Source: Pararheinheimera marina (GTDB lineage Bacteria; Pseudomonadota; Gammaproteobacteria; Enterobacterales; Alteromonadaceae). From it: a stretch of DNA of 64,000 nucleotides. Position numbers and translations under genes: made by a program. Shown piece after piece: positions 8,685 through 17,307 of the stretch (positions within the stretch are counted from its first letter, which is position 1; every line of letters starts with the position of its first letter). The stretch spans positions 124,001 through 188,000 of the forward strand of contig NZ_JBHSGB010000005.1 in NCBI RefSeq assembly GCF_042654345.1, written 5' to 3'. The notes beneath the pieces are model-generated. The model was not told where the DNA came from. It saw only the letters and a program-made list of their open reading frames with translations, and did not search any database.

Positions 8685-9324
8685 AAACTGGCAACTCCAA
8701 CCTGACGTTCTGTTCGCACAAGGCCCAGTGGTGCCGGTGATTGTGATTAAAGATTTGGCTGACGCTGTGCCTATGGCCAAAGCACTGGTTGCAGGCGGTA
8801 TCCGGGTGCTGGAAGTGACGCTGCGCACTCCAGTCGCGCTGGAAGCGATTAAATTGCTGTCGCAAGAAGTACCAGATGCCATTGTTGGCGCAGGTACTGT
8901 GACGAATGCCAAACAACTGGCTGACGTGATTGCCGCAGGCGCACGTTTTGCAATTAGCCCTGGCTCCACCCGTGAATTACTGGAAGCAGGCAAGAGCAGT
9001 GTGATCCCGTTAATTCCAGGTATCGCCAGTATTTCTGAGCTGATGGAAGGCACGACTTTGGGTTATACCCACTTTAAGTTTTTCCCGGCAGAAGCGGCGG
9101 GTGGCGTAAAGACCTTAAAATCAATTCACGGTCCGTTTTCTGACATTAAATTCTGCCCAACCGGCGGCATTAATGAGAAAAACTTTAAGGACTACCTGGC
9201 ACTGCCAAACGTACGTTGTGTAGGCGGCAGCTGGATTGTGCCGGACGACGCGATTAAAACTCAGGATTGGGGCAAGATCACCGACCTGTGCAAGAGTGCT
9301 GTGGCCGAAGCCAGCAGCAACTAA
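8674..9324 (+). CDS. eda: KDPG/KHG aldolase
   Basis: Splits 2-keto-3-deoxy-6-phosphogluconate into pyruvate and glyceraldehyde-3-phosphate. It is 216 aa, typical for Eda. Visible are VIVIKDLADAVPMAKAL, EVTLRT with the catalytic Glu, VGAGTVTNAKQ, and FKFFPAEAAGG with the Schiff-base Lys. It is the last gene of the operon, overlapping glk by 11 bases and followed by a strong terminator. Confidence 0.98.
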   Translation: MAFENWQLQPDVLFAQGPVVPVIVIKDLADAVPMAKALVAGGIRVLEVTLRTPVALEAIKLLSQEVPDAIVGAGTVTNAKQLADVIAAGARFAISPGSTRELLEAGKSSVIPLIPGIASISELMEGTTLGYTHFKFFPAEAAGGVKTLKSIHGPFSDIKFCPTGGINEKNFKDYLALPNVRCVGGSWIVPDDAIKTQDWGKITDLCKSAVAEASSN

Positions 9325-9326
9325 TC

Positions 9327-9355
9327 AAAAAAGCCCGGCCATCGCCGGGTTTTTT
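9327..9355 (+). terminator. Intrinsic terminator of the zwf-eda operon
   Basis: CCCGGC/GCCGGG stem with a four-base loop, flanked by an A-run and followed by seven Ts, four bases after the eda stop. Confidence 0.9.
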
Positions 9356-9603
9356 AATACTGGCAAAGAGGTATCGTTCCACGCCAGGCCACACGCAGAT
9401 CCTCTCAGCTTGTCACAACTACAGCAGCTAAAGGTTACTTACATCAGGCTTTCTGTCCGCACAGCGGTGTTACGCCATTTCACCAGCGCATATTTTCAGG
9501 TAAAGTAGTGCGCAATTCGAAGAGCCGTCCAGACGTCGATTTTATGAGCGGCCGCCGTCCACGTTTTTGCCATCTATTTTCAGTTGTTGCGAAGGAGCAA
9601 AGA

Positions 9604-10683
9604 ATGACCACCTATAACTTTTGTGCCGGTCCGGCCATGTTGCCTGTCGAAGTGATGCAGCAAGCCCAGGACGAGTTTGTAAACTGGCACGGTCGTGGCT
9701 GCTCTATTATGGAAATGAGTCACAGAGGTAAAGACTTTATTAAAGTGGCGGCGCAAGCCGAGCAGGATCTGCGCGATTTATTGCAAGTGCCGGCCAATTA
9801 CAAAGTGCTGTTTATGCACGGTGGTGGACGCGGGCAGTTTAGCGCTGTGCCGCTGAACCTGGCCAAACCAGGACTGAGCGCCGATTACATTGTGTCCGGT
9901 GCCTGGTCGAAAGCGGCCGCAGAAGAAGCAGCCAAATTCACCCAGTTACAGGTGCAGACCATCACTACCAAAACGGATGACCTGCGCTCGCTGATTGCCC
10001 CCTCCGACTGGCAGCTGAACCCGAACGCCAGCTTTGTGCATTTCTGTCCGAATGAGACAGTCGATGGTCTGGAATTTACGGACTTACCGCAAACATCCGC
10101 GTCTTTAGTGGCCGACTTGTCGTCCACCATACTGTCACGTCCTATTGATGTCAGCCGTTACGGTGTGATTTATGCCGGCGCCCAGAAAAACATTGGCCCT
10201 TCAGGACTGACCATCGCTTTGGTACGCGACGATTTATTGCCCGCCAAAGATGCCGCCATCCCTTGTGTGCTGGATTATCGCCTGTACGCTGAAAACGACA
10301 GCATGTTTAACACACCGCCTACCTATGCCTGGTATTTGGCTGGCCTGGTGTTCCAATGGCTGAAACGTACTGGTGGCGTCGAAGCAATGGCTCAGCGTAA
10401 TCAGCTGAAGGCACAAACGCTGTATTCTTACATCGACCAGAGCGACTTCTACCGTAATGATGTCGCAACAGCCTACCGCTCCTGGATGAATGTGCCATTT
10501 TTCCTGGCAGACGAGCGCTTAAACGATCAGTTTGTCTCTGAAGCAGAGCAAAACGGATTGCTGGCGTTAAAAGGCCACCGCATGGTAGGCGGCATGCGCG
10601 CCAGTATTTACAATGCGATGCCGCTTGAAGGGGTGCAAACGCTGGTGAGCTTTATGAAAGAATTTGCGCGGGTGAATGGCTGA
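9604..10683 (+). CDS. serC: Phosphoserine aminotransferase
   Basis: PLP enzyme of serine and pyridoxal-phosphate synthesis. The start at ATG 9604 follows GAAGGAG and gives 359 aa (family 360); the longer in-frame extension has no family similarity. Starts TTYNFCAGPAMLP as in other SerC proteins. IYAGAQKNIGPSG holds the PLP-binding Lys, and MSHRGKDF and GGMRASIYNAMP are further family segments. The terminal TGA overlaps the ATG of aroA, so the two are coupled. The 240 bases before it hold no other gene that I can see. Confidence 0.97.
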   Translation: MTTYNFCAGPAMLPVEVMQQAQDEFVNWHGRGCSIMEMSHRGKDFIKVAAQAEQDLRDLLQVPANYKVLFMHGGGRGQFSAVPLNLAKPGLSADYIVSGAWSKAAAEEAAKFTQLQVQTITTKTDDLRSLIAPSDWQLNPNASFVHFCPNETVDGLEFTDLPQTSASLVADLSSTILSRPIDVSRYGVIYAGAQKNIGPSGLTIALVRDDLLPAKDAAIPCVLDYRLYAENDSMFNTPPTYAWYLAGLVFQWLKRTGGVEAMAQRNQLKAQTLYSYIDQSDFYRNDVATAYRSWMNVPFFLADERLNDQFVSEAEQNGLLALKGHRMVGGMRASIYNAMPLEGVQTLVSFMKEFARVNG

Positions 10684-11972
10684 TGAAAACCTTAACATTA
10701 CAACCTGTGGCCCATGTCGAAGGCGTGGTGCATTTACCTGGCTCAAAAAGCATTTCCAACCGTGCTTTGCTGTTGGCTGCTTTGGCCAAAGGCACCACCC
10801 GGATCAGCAATTTGCTGGACAGCGACGACATTCGTCATATGCTGACGGCCTTAACGGCTTTAGGTGTGCAGTATCAGTTGTCTGACGACAAAACCCGCTG
10901 CGAAGTGCAAGGCCTTGGCGGCGTATTCCAGCATCCACAGCCATTGGAGCTTTTTTTAGGTAATGCCGGTACCGCGATGCGGCCACTCACAGCGGCACTG
11001 GCGGTTTCTAATGTCGATGTCACCTTAACGGGTGAACCACGGATGTATGAACGCCCGATCGGCCATTTGGTCGACGCGCTGGCACAGTGGCAAGCCGATA
11101 TAGAATACCTGGGTGAAAAAGAGTATCCACCGCTGCGCATTCGTGGCAAAGCGCTGCAAGGTGGCGCGGTGAGCATCGATGGGTCCGTTTCCAGTCAGTT
11201 TTTAACCGCTGTGCTGATGACTGCGCCTTTATTGCAAGGGGACAGCAGCATTGAGATTACTGGTGAGCTAGTGTCCAAACCTTATATCGACATTACACTG
11301 GCTCTGATGGCGCGTTTTGGCGTGACTGTAGAAAACCAGAATTACCAACGTTTTGTCGTTAAAGGCAACCAACACTACCACAGCCCAGGAGATTTTCTGG
11401 TCGAAGGTGATGCTTCATCTGCATCATATTTTCTTGCTGCTGCGGCTATTAAAGGCGGCACCATCAAGGTCACAGGTATTGGTAAAAATGCAGTGCAGGG
11501 CGATATCCATTTCGCCGACGCCTTAGAAGCCATGGGCGCTACCGTGGAATGGGGGTTTGATTACATTTCAGTTACTCGTAACCATCTAAAGGGTATAGAC
11601 CGCGACTACAACGCTATTCCAGATGCAGCCATGACCATTGCGACCACGGCTTTATTTGCCGAAGGACCAACGGCAATCCGCAACGTGTACAACTGGCGGG
11701 TGAAAGAAACCGACCGTCTGGCCGCCATGGCGACCGAGCTGCGTAAAGTGGGTGCTGAAGTGGAGGAAGGTTACGACTATATCCGCATTGTGCCGCCAGC
11801 ACAGCTAAAGCATGCCAGTATTGCGACCTACAATGATCATCGCATGGCGATGTGCTTCTCCTTGGTCGCGTTAAGTGATACGGCGGTAACCATCGAAGAC
11901 ACGGACTGCACCAGAAAAACATTTCCTCAATACTTTGAAGTGTTTAACTCTTTAGTCAAAAACAACGCGTAA
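10683..11972 (+). CDS. aroA: 3-phosphoshikimate 1-carboxyvinyltransferase (EPSP synthase)
   Basis: Sixth step of the shikimate pathway, joining shikimate-3-phosphate and PEP. It is 429 aa (E. coli 427). Signatures are LPGSKSISNRALLLAALAKG, FLGNAGTAMRPLTAAL (the PEP-binding loop) and NWRVKETDRLAAMATELRKVG. It overlaps the serC stop codon, the classic serC-aroA operon arrangement. Confidence 0.98.
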   Translation: MKTLTLQPVAHVEGVVHLPGSKSISNRALLLAALAKGTTRISNLLDSDDIRHMLTALTALGVQYQLSDDKTRCEVQGLGGVFQHPQPLELFLGNAGTAMRPLTAALAVSNVDVTLTGEPRMYERPIGHLVDALAQWQADIEYLGEKEYPPLRIRGKALQGGAVSIDGSVSSQFLTAVLMTAPLLQGDSSIEITGELVSKPYIDITLALMARFGVTVENQNYQRFVVKGNQHYHSPGDFLVEGDASSASYFLAAAAIKGGTIKVTGIGKNAVQGDIHFADALEAMGATVEWGFDYISVTRNHLKGIDRDYNAIPDAAMTIATTALFAEGPTAIRNVYNWRVKETDRLAAMATELRKVGAEVEEGYDYIRIVPPAQLKHASIATYNDHRMAMCFSLVALSDTAVTIEDTDCTRKTFPQYFEVFNSLVKNNA

Positions 11973-11994
11973 CCAAGCCGGTTACGCGCTTTCT
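11966..11994 (+). terminator. Probable terminator after aroA
   Basis: CGCGTAACC/GGTTACGCG makes a perfect nine-base stem with loop AAGCC. It overlaps the aroA stop codon and is followed by a weak pyrimidine tract (CTTTCTTC). The poor T-run lowers confidence. Confidence 0.5.
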
Positions 11995-12075
11995 TCGAAT
12001 ACACCGCGCTTTTTGTCATCTGCTTCTGTATAATGTCGCCGCTTTATGTAGTTTCGACTAATTGATGGAGGCAGA

Positions 12076-12759
12076 ATGCAACAAGCGCCGGTCATTACCA
12101 TAGACGGTCCAGGTGGTTCAGGGAAAGGCACCATATGCCGTTTAGTAGCACAAAAACTGGGCTGGCACTTGCTGGACAGCGGAGCTATTTATCGCGTGCT
12201 GGCTCTGGCTGCCATTCATCACCATATTGACGCCAAAGATGAAGAAGCGCTGCAACCACTGGCTGCTCATCTGGATGTGCAGTTCAGCCCGGATGAAACT
12301 GGCGGCACCCGCATTACGCTGGAAGGTGAAAACGTCACTCATACTATCCGTACCGAAGAAGTTGGTTCTGTGGCATCTCAGATCGCGTCGTTACCACGGG
12401 TACGTGAAGCCTTGTTACGTCGTCAACGTGCCTTTCGGGAAGCGCCAGGTTTAGTGGCCGACGGCCGCGATATGGGCACCGTGGTATTCCCACAAGCAGA
12501 AGTAAAGATTTATTTAACAGCCGACGCGCAAGAGCGTGCCAACCGGCGTTATCTGGAGTTGAAACAAAAGGGCCATGATGTTAACATCGGCGACCTTTTG
12601 AGCGAAATCCAGGCTCGTGATGAGCGGGACATGAACCGCGCCGTTGCGCCGTTAAAACCGGCTGACGATGCATACATGCTGGATTCAACGCATAAAACCA
12701 TTGAACAAGTGTTAGATGAGGTACTGAGCGTTTGTGAACAACGCTTGAACCAGGCCTAG
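12076..12759 (+). CDS. cmk: Cytidylate kinase
   Basis: Phosphorylates CMP and dCMP. It is 227 aa, as in E. coli. P-loop IDGPGGSGKGTICRLVAQKLG at residues 7-27, then DSGAIYR, VVADGRDMGTVVFP-type motif (LVADGRDMGTVVFPQAE) and RRYLELKQKG. A GGAGG ribosome-binding site precedes ATG 12076. Standard position upstream of rpsA. A TATAAT at 12029-12034 may be its -10 box, but I see no matching -35. Confidence 0.97.
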   Translation: MQQAPVITIDGPGGSGKGTICRLVAQKLGWHLLDSGAIYRVLALAAIHHHIDAKDEEALQPLAAHLDVQFSPDETGGTRITLEGENVTHTIRTEEVGSVASQIASLPRVREALLRRQRAFREAPGLVADGRDMGTVVFPQAEVKIYLTADAQERANRRYLELKQKGHDVNIGDLLSEIQARDERDMNRAVAPLKPADDAYMLDSTHKTIEQVLDEVLSVCEQRLNQA

Positions 12760-12857
12760 TCGACACTTTGGACAACCAGCGGCAAGGATGTTGTTGGTGA
12801 ACTTAGCAACCCCATGACACAGGACTGTGCGTGGAGCACTTAACTGAAAAAGTGATT

Positions 12858-14531
12858 ATGACTGAAAATTTTGCACAATTATTTGAGGAAAGCCTCAAGT
12901 CTATCGAAACCCGTCCAGGTGCCATCGTTAAAGGTACTGTTGTTGCAGTACAAAAAGACGTAGTTCTGGTTGACGCTGGTCTGAAATCTGAAGCTGCTAT
13001 CCCAGTAGAACAATTCAAAAACTCTGCTGGCGAAATCGAAGTGAACGTTGGTGATTTAATCGACGTAGCTCTGGACGCAGTAGAAGACGGTTTCGGTGAA
13101 ACTCTGCTGTCTCGCGAAAAAGCCAAGCGCCATGAATCATGGGTTCGCCTGGAAAAAGCCTGTGAAGAAAAAGCCACTGTTATCGGTGTTATCACTGGTA
13201 AAGTGAAAGGCGGCTTCACTGTTGAAGTAGACGGTATCCGTGCATTCCTGCCTGGTTCATTAGTAGACGTTCGCCCGGTACGCGACACGCTGCACCTGGA
13301 ACACAAAGAACTGGAATTCAAAGTAATCAAACTGGATCAGAAGCGTAACAACGTGGTTGTATCACGTCGTGCCGTGATCGAGTCTGAGAGCTCAGCTGAG
13401 CGTGACAGCCTGCTGCAAAACCTGGAAGAAGGTATGGAAGTCAAAGGTATCGTTAAGAACCTGACTGACTACGGTGCTTTCGTAGACCTGGGTGGCGTAG
13501 ATGGCTTACTGCACATCACTGACATGGCTTGGAAACGCGTTAAGCACCCAAGCGAAATCGTTAATGTTGGCGATGAAATTCCAGTTAAAGTACTGAAATT
13601 CGACCGTGAGAAGCAACGTGTTTCTCTGGGTCTGAAGCAAATGGGTGAAGATCCATGGGCCGCTATCGCTTCTCGTTACCCAGAAGGTGCGAAAATCACT
13701 GGTCGCGTGACTAACCTGACTGACTACGGCTGCTTCGTTGAAATCGAAGAAGGCGTTGAAGGTCTGGTCCACGTTTCAGAGATGGACTGGACAAACAAAA
13801 ACATCCACCCATCTAAAGTCGTTAACCTGGGCGACACCGTAGAAGTGATGGTTCTGGAAATCGACGAAGAACGTCGTCGTATTTCTCTGGGCCTGAAGCA
13901 GTGCAAAGCTAACCCATGGGAAGAGTTTGCTAAAGGCTTCAACAAAGGTGACCGCGTTTCCGGTAAGATCAAGTCAATCACTGACTTCGGTATCTTCATC
14001 GGCCTGGACGGCGGCATCGATGGTCTGGTTCACCTGTCAGACATCAGCTGGAATTCAACTGGCGAAGACGCAGTTCGTGAATTCAAGAAAGGCGACGAAG
14101 TGCACGCAGTTGTTCTGCAAGTTGACCCAGAGCGCGAGCGTATCTCTTTAGGTATCAAGCAATTAGACGAAGATCCGTTCAACGGCTACCTTGCTGATAA
14201 CAAAAAAGGTGCTATCGTTAAAGGCAAAGTAACTGCAGTTGACGCGAAAGGCGCTACTGTTGAGCTGGAAGGCGGTGTAGAAGGTTACATCCGCGTATCT
14301 GACATCGCTCGTGAGCGTATCGAAGATGCCACTACTGTGCTGAAAGCAGGCGAAGAAGTTGAAGCTCGTCTGATGGGTGTTGACCGCAAAAACCGCGTAA
14401 TCAGCCTGTCAATCAAAGCCAAGTTCGAAGCTGAAGAGAAAGAAGCGTTAGAATCGATCAAGCAAGATGATGCTGGTTTCGGTGGTAACGCAATGGCAGA
14501 AGCATTCAAAGCTGCTCAGAAATCTGAGTAA
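12858..14531 (+). CDS. rpsA: 30S ribosomal protein S1
   Basis: RNA-binding protein of the small ribosomal subunit, needed for initiation on most mRNAs. The start at ATG 12858 (MTENFAQLFEESLKSIETRPG) aligns with E. coli S1 and gives exactly 557 aa; an ATG nine codons upstream would add a foreign extension. Six S1 repeats follow in order. Repeats 3-6 show the repeated GAFVDLGGVDGLLHITDM-type core, where domains are spaced about 87 residues apart. The 98-base leader from 12760 probably carries the S1 autoregulatory site, but I cannot resolve its fold. Confidence 0.99.
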   Translation: MTENFAQLFEESLKSIETRPGAIVKGTVVAVQKDVVLVDAGLKSEAAIPVEQFKNSAGEIEVNVGDLIDVALDAVEDGFGETLLSREKAKRHESWVRLEKACEEKATVIGVITGKVKGGFTVEVDGIRAFLPGSLVDVRPVRDTLHLEHKELEFKVIKLDQKRNNVVVSRRAVIESESSAERDSLLQNLEEGMEVKGIVKNLTDYGAFVDLGGVDGLLHITDMAWKRVKHPSEIVNVGDEIPVKVLKFDREKQRVSLGLKQMGEDPWAAIASRYPEGAKITGRVTNLTDYGCFVEIEEGVEGLVHVSEMDWTNKNIHPSKVVNLGDTVEVMVLEIDEERRRISLGLKQCKANPWEEFAKGFNKGDRVSGKIKSITDFGIFIGLDGGIDGLVHLSDISWNSTGEDAVREFKKGDEVHAVVLQVDPERERISLGIKQLDEDPFNGYLADNKKGAIVKGKVTAVDAKGATVELEGGVEGYIRVSDIARERIEDATTVLKAGEEVEARLMGVDRKNRVISLSIKAKFEAEEKEALESIKQDDAGFGGNAMAEAFKAAQKSE

Positions 14532-14545
14532 TTAGATGCTTGTCA

Positions 14546-14574
14546 GGCCGCCCGGATCCCCGGGCGGCCGTTTT
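14546..14574 (+). terminator. Intrinsic terminator of rpsA
   Basis: GGCCGCCCGG/CCGGGCGGCC is a perfect ten-base GC stem with loop ATCC, followed by GTTTTA. It lies between rpsA and ihfB. Confidence 0.9.
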
Positions 14575-14590
14575 ATCAGTTGGAGGGTTC

Positions 14591-14875
14591 ATGACCAAAT
14601 CAGAATTGATCGAAAAACTGGCAGCTGACTTTTCTCATATTCCAATCAAAGATGTGGAATCATCTGTAAAAGAGATCCTTGAGCAAATGGCAGGGTCTTT
14701 AGCCAACAACGAACGTATTGAGATTCGTGGCTTTGGCAGCTTTTCCTTGCATTACCGCGCACCTCGCGTGGGTCGCAATCCAAAAACCGGTGACAAAGTT
14801 GAACTGGACGGCAAATACGTTCCTCACTTTAAGCCAGGTAAAGAATTACGTGATCGGGTGAAAGAAAACACCTGA
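14591..14875 (+). CDS. ihfB: Integration host factor subunit beta
   Basis: DNA-bending HU-family protein that pairs with IhfA. The start at ATG 14591 follows GGAGG and gives 94 aa, the size of E. coli IhfB. Visible are MTKSELIEKLA at the N-terminus, the EIRGFGSFSLHYRAPRVGRNPKTG beta-arm with its intercalating Pro, and the C-terminal HFKPGKELRDRV. Conserved location after rpsA. IHF would also be relevant to the sigma-54 promoters found at 17.1 and 25.1 kb. Confidence 0.97.
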   Translation: MTKSELIEKLAADFSHIPIKDVESSVKEILEQMAGSLANNERIEIRGFGSFSLHYRAPRVGRNPKTGDKVELDGKYVPHFKPGKELRDRVKENT

Positions 14876-14909
14876 TTAATCCTCAAGCCAGACATGGATT
14901 GACGCAGTT

Positions 14910-15152
14910 TTGACCAGAATTCTTTTTAGTATTGTCATTCTCGTATTGTTGCTGGCTGGCCTGATGTTAGCTTCTCTAAACCAACACAGCACTATTCTTA
15001 ATTACGTCGTAGGGCAAACTGAACTTCGTGTCAGTGAACTTGCCGCGTTGTTTTTGTTACTTGGCTTTGTCCTCGGCCTAGTGCTGTCGTTGCTGTTTAT
15101 TCTCACGCGCAGAACCCGTCGTTGGTTAAATAAATCTGCTGAGCAGCGCTGA
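14910..15152 (+). CDS. lapA: LapA-family membrane protein (DUF1049)
   Basis: 80 aa with two membrane helices (residues about 3-23 and 42-66) and a basic C-terminus (RRTRRWLNK), the LapA/YciS pattern. Translation apparently starts at TTG 14910; the only nearby upstream ATG (14894) runs into a stop after two codons. LapA acts with LapB in lipopolysaccharide assembly control in E. coli, and lapB follows five bases downstream here. Confidence 0.85.
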   Translation: MTRILFSIVILVLLLAGLMLASLNQHSTILNYVVGQTELRVSELAALFLLLGFVLGLVLSLLFILTRRTRRWLNKSAEQR

Positions 15153-15157
15153 CCTCT

Positions 15158-16297
15158 ATGCTGGAATGGTTATTTCTGTTACTGCCCGTTGCCGCCGCGT
15201 ATGGCTGGTTTATGGGCAGCAACAGTGAACGGCAAAAAGCCTTGAAGGGCAAAGCCTCTGTCAGTAAAAACCTCGCTTCCGGTCTTAACTTCTTACTTAC
15301 TGATCAAGAAGATAAAGCTATAGAGCAGCTGTTGCAGCTCTTGGATATCGAAGTCGCGACCATTGATACTTATCTGGCACTGGCGAACCTGTTCCGCCGA
15401 CGCGGAGACTGGGACAAAGCGATTCGTATTCACGAAAAACTCTGCCAACAAAAACTTCCTAAACCTCAGGCGCAGAAGATCCGCTTTGAACTTGCTAAAG
15501 ATTATTTTCATGCTGGCCTCTACGACAGAGCTGAGCCTTTATTGGCCGATTTGGTTCAGGCGGAAAGCATTCGTGAAGCCGTCATCAAACAGCTATTTCA
15601 GCTCTATCTGGCTACGCATGAATGGCATAAAGGTCTCGATTTCCGTGCTGTGGTGGAGCAAACCGACTCACGTTCGTTACGTATTGGGCTGGCAAATTTT
15701 CAATGTGAGGCCTGGCAGCAGCAACCGGATACCAACGCAGAGCAATTCCAGCAACTGGCCGAGCGGTACCCACAGGCATTAAGACCCAGATACGAAGCGG
15801 CCCGGCGTTATTTGGATCAAGGGCAGGGTAGCGCGGCCCGTCCTTTGCTGCTCAGCATTTTGCAGCAGCGTCCGCAATGGGCGGCAGAACTGCTGCCGTT
15901 AGTGGCGCAATCTCAGCCTGCAGCGTCAGACTGGCAGGCGTTATTAACCCAGCTCAGTCAAAAAAATAAGAACATCACGGCAACCTCCATGCTGGCCGAA
16001 GCGTATCTGCTCCAGCAGTTACCTGAACAGGCCGAGAAGTTACTGACTGACAAGCTTAAACAGCAGCCCAACATCCGGTTATTCCAAAAATTCATTCAGT
16101 TGCGTCTGCGCCAAAGTGAAGGTGAGGTTGCAGCGCAGCTCAGCCAAATAGAACAGATGGTGCAGGCTTATCTCGAAACCAAGGTCCTTTACCATTGCCG
16201 CAACTGCGGTTTTAAAACCAAGCAGCCGTATTGGCTTTGTCCATCCTGCAAACAATGGGAAACCGTTGAGCCTTTGCCCGGCATCGATGGCCGTTAA
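15158..16297 (+). CDS. lapB: Lipopolysaccharide assembly protein LapB
   Basis: Inner-membrane-anchored TPR protein that governs FtsH-dependent LpxC turnover (known from E. coli). It is 379 aa: an N-terminal membrane anchor MLEWLFLLLPVAAAYGWFMG, a series of TPR helices through about residue 340, and a C-terminal rubredoxin-type zinc ribbon with two cysteine pairs (CRNCGF and CPSCKQW). It forms an operon with lapA and pyrF. Confidence 0.96.
   Translation: MLEWLFLLLPVAAAYGWFMGSNSERQKALKGKASVSKNLASGLNFLLTDQEDKAIEQLLQLLDIEVATIDTYLALANLFRRRGDWDKAIRIHEKLCQQKLPKPQAQKIRFELAKDYFHAGLYDRAEPLLADLVQAESIREAVIKQLFQLYLATHEWHKGLDFRAVVEQTDSRSLRIGLANFQCEAWQQQPDTNAEQFQQLAERYPQALRPRYEAARRYLDQGQGSAARPLLLSILQQRPQWAAELLPLVAQSQPAASDWQALLTQLSQKNKNITATSMLAEAYLLQQLPEQAEKLLTDKLKQQPNIRLFQKFIQLRLRQSEGEVAAQLSQIEQMVQAYLETKVLYHCRNCGFKTKQPYWLCPSCKQWETVEPLPGIDGR
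15821..15828 (+). other. KOPS octamer (GGGCAGGG)
   Basis: GGGNAGGG on the plus strand inside lapB, pointing toward dif. Confidence 0.5.
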
Positions 16298-16311
16298 ATT
16301 TAGAGAGTGTT

Positions 16312-17019
16312 ATGAGTCAGCAAAAGAATACCGTGGTCGTCGCGCTTGATTTCGAACAACAGCAAGCCGCACTTAATCTGGTCAGTCAGTTAGACCCGGC
16401 ATTATGCCGTCTGAAGGTGGGCAAGGAAATGTTCACGCATTTTGGTCCTGGTTTTGTCACACAACTGCACAAGCGGGGATTCGATGTATTTCTCGATCTG
16501 AAGTTCCACGACATCCCGAACACTGTCGCTAAAGCCGTCAAGGCCGCTGCCGACCTTGGTGTCTGGATGGTTAATGTGCACGCCAGTGGTGGAACACGCA
16601 TGATGTCTGCTGCCAGAGAAATCCTGCAGCCCTATGGTGATAGCAAGCCTTTATTGATTGCGGTCACCGTGTTAACCAGCATGGAGCAAAGCGATTTGAC
16701 CGAATTAGGCATTCAGCTGACTCCAGAACAACAGGTGTTAAAACTGGCGGGCCTGGCCCAAAAAGCCGGCCTGGATGGTGTGGTCTGTTCCGCTCAGGAA
16801 GCCGTGCTGCTGAAACAGCAATTTGGCCAGGATTTCTGCCTGGTGACGCCTGGTATTCGGCCAGCCAGCGCCAGCCAGGACGACCAAAAACGCGTGATGA
16901 CCCCAGCTCAGGCCATCGCGGCCGGCGTTGATTATATGGTGATCGGGCGTCCTATCACCAAAGCTGCCGATCCGCTGCAAGCACTGCAAGCGATTTATCA
17001 GGAATTAGCAATCCGCTAA
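16312..17019 (+). CDS. pyrF: Orotidine-5'-phosphate decarboxylase
   Basis: Last step of de novo UMP synthesis. It is 235 aa, a TIM barrel. VVALDFEQQQAAL begins the fold; DLKFHDIPNTV holds the catalytic Lys and Asp; the VTPGIRP phosphate loop and YMVIGRPITKA follow. Located directly after lapB, as in E. coli (yciS-yciM-pyrF). Confidence 0.98.
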   Translation: MSQQKNTVVVALDFEQQQAALNLVSQLDPALCRLKVGKEMFTHFGPGFVTQLHKRGFDVFLDLKFHDIPNTVAKAVKAAADLGVWMVNVHASGGTRMMSAAREILQPYGDSKPLLIAVTVLTSMEQSDLTELGIQLTPEQQVLKLAGLAQKAGLDGVVCSAQEAVLLKQQFGQDFCLVTPGIRPASASQDDQKRVMTPAQAIAAGVDYMVIGRPITKAADPLQALQAIYQELAIR

Positions 17020-17028
17020 GGTTTCTTC

Positions 17029-17062
17029 ACTTATTTTGGTGCATTTTTGCACCAAAATAAGT
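17029..17062. repeat. Perfect 14-bp inverted repeat after pyrF
   Basis: ACTTATTTTGGTGC and its exact complement flank a six-base loop (ATTTTT). No T-run follows on the plus strand, so it is an atypical terminator. Each arm carries a TTGGTGC/GCACCAA half-site resembling NtrC boxes, but in the outward-reversed order. It lies about 65-100 bases upstream of the nirB sigma-54 promoter, the usual place for an enhancer. Confidence 0.6.
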
Positions 17063-17126
17063 CCTAAAACTGATCGACCAGAAAAATCCAATCAATCTTT
17101 TCTTTGATATTCAATCACTTAATTTG

Positions 17127-17145
17127 TTGGCATTAATAATGCTTT
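17127..17145 (+). promoter_or_regulatory. Sigma-54 promoter of nirB
   Basis: TTGGCATTAATAATGCTTT has the GG-N10-GC spacing of sigma-54 (-24 GG at 17129-17130, -12 GC at 17141-17142). Transcription would begin near 17154, leaving a leader of about 150 bases. A second match stands before the co-regulated transporter gene, which supports both. Confidence 0.75.
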
Positions 17146-17153
17146 GTTTGGCC

Positions 17154-17260
17154 AACGGTGTAATCCGTCCTCACAATCAGAGCTCAGACCTCAGGTCTGA
17201 AATGGCAACGAAGCCCGGTTTCTGACTGCAGTTTTGCAGTACAGACCGGGCTTTTTTATT
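17154..17260 (+). promoter_or_regulatory. Leader with antitermination-type terminator before nirB
   Basis: The predicted leader has a small hairpin (ACGG/CCGT, loop TGTAAT, 17154-17168), a second hairpin TCAGACC/GGTCTGA (17184-17200) and then a large terminator: AGCCCGG (17212-17218) pairs with CCGGGCT, with inner stems TCTG/CAGA and ACTGCA/TGCAGT, followed by six Ts (17252-17257). A terminator between promoter and first gene is the arrangement used by NasR, and a nasR gene lies 8 kb downstream. The canonical ANTAR hexaloop pair (A1, G4) is not evident. Confidence 0.7.
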
Positions 17261-17307
17261 TGCGGCATTTTAAAGCGCGCCTTTAAAACACCGCTAAGGA
17301 TTGAACG

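Noticed and set aside
12013..12034. TTGTCA and TATAAT before cmk as a promoter
   Set aside because: The spacing is only 10 bases. The TATAAT may be real, but no proper -35 was found, so it was not listed as a feature.
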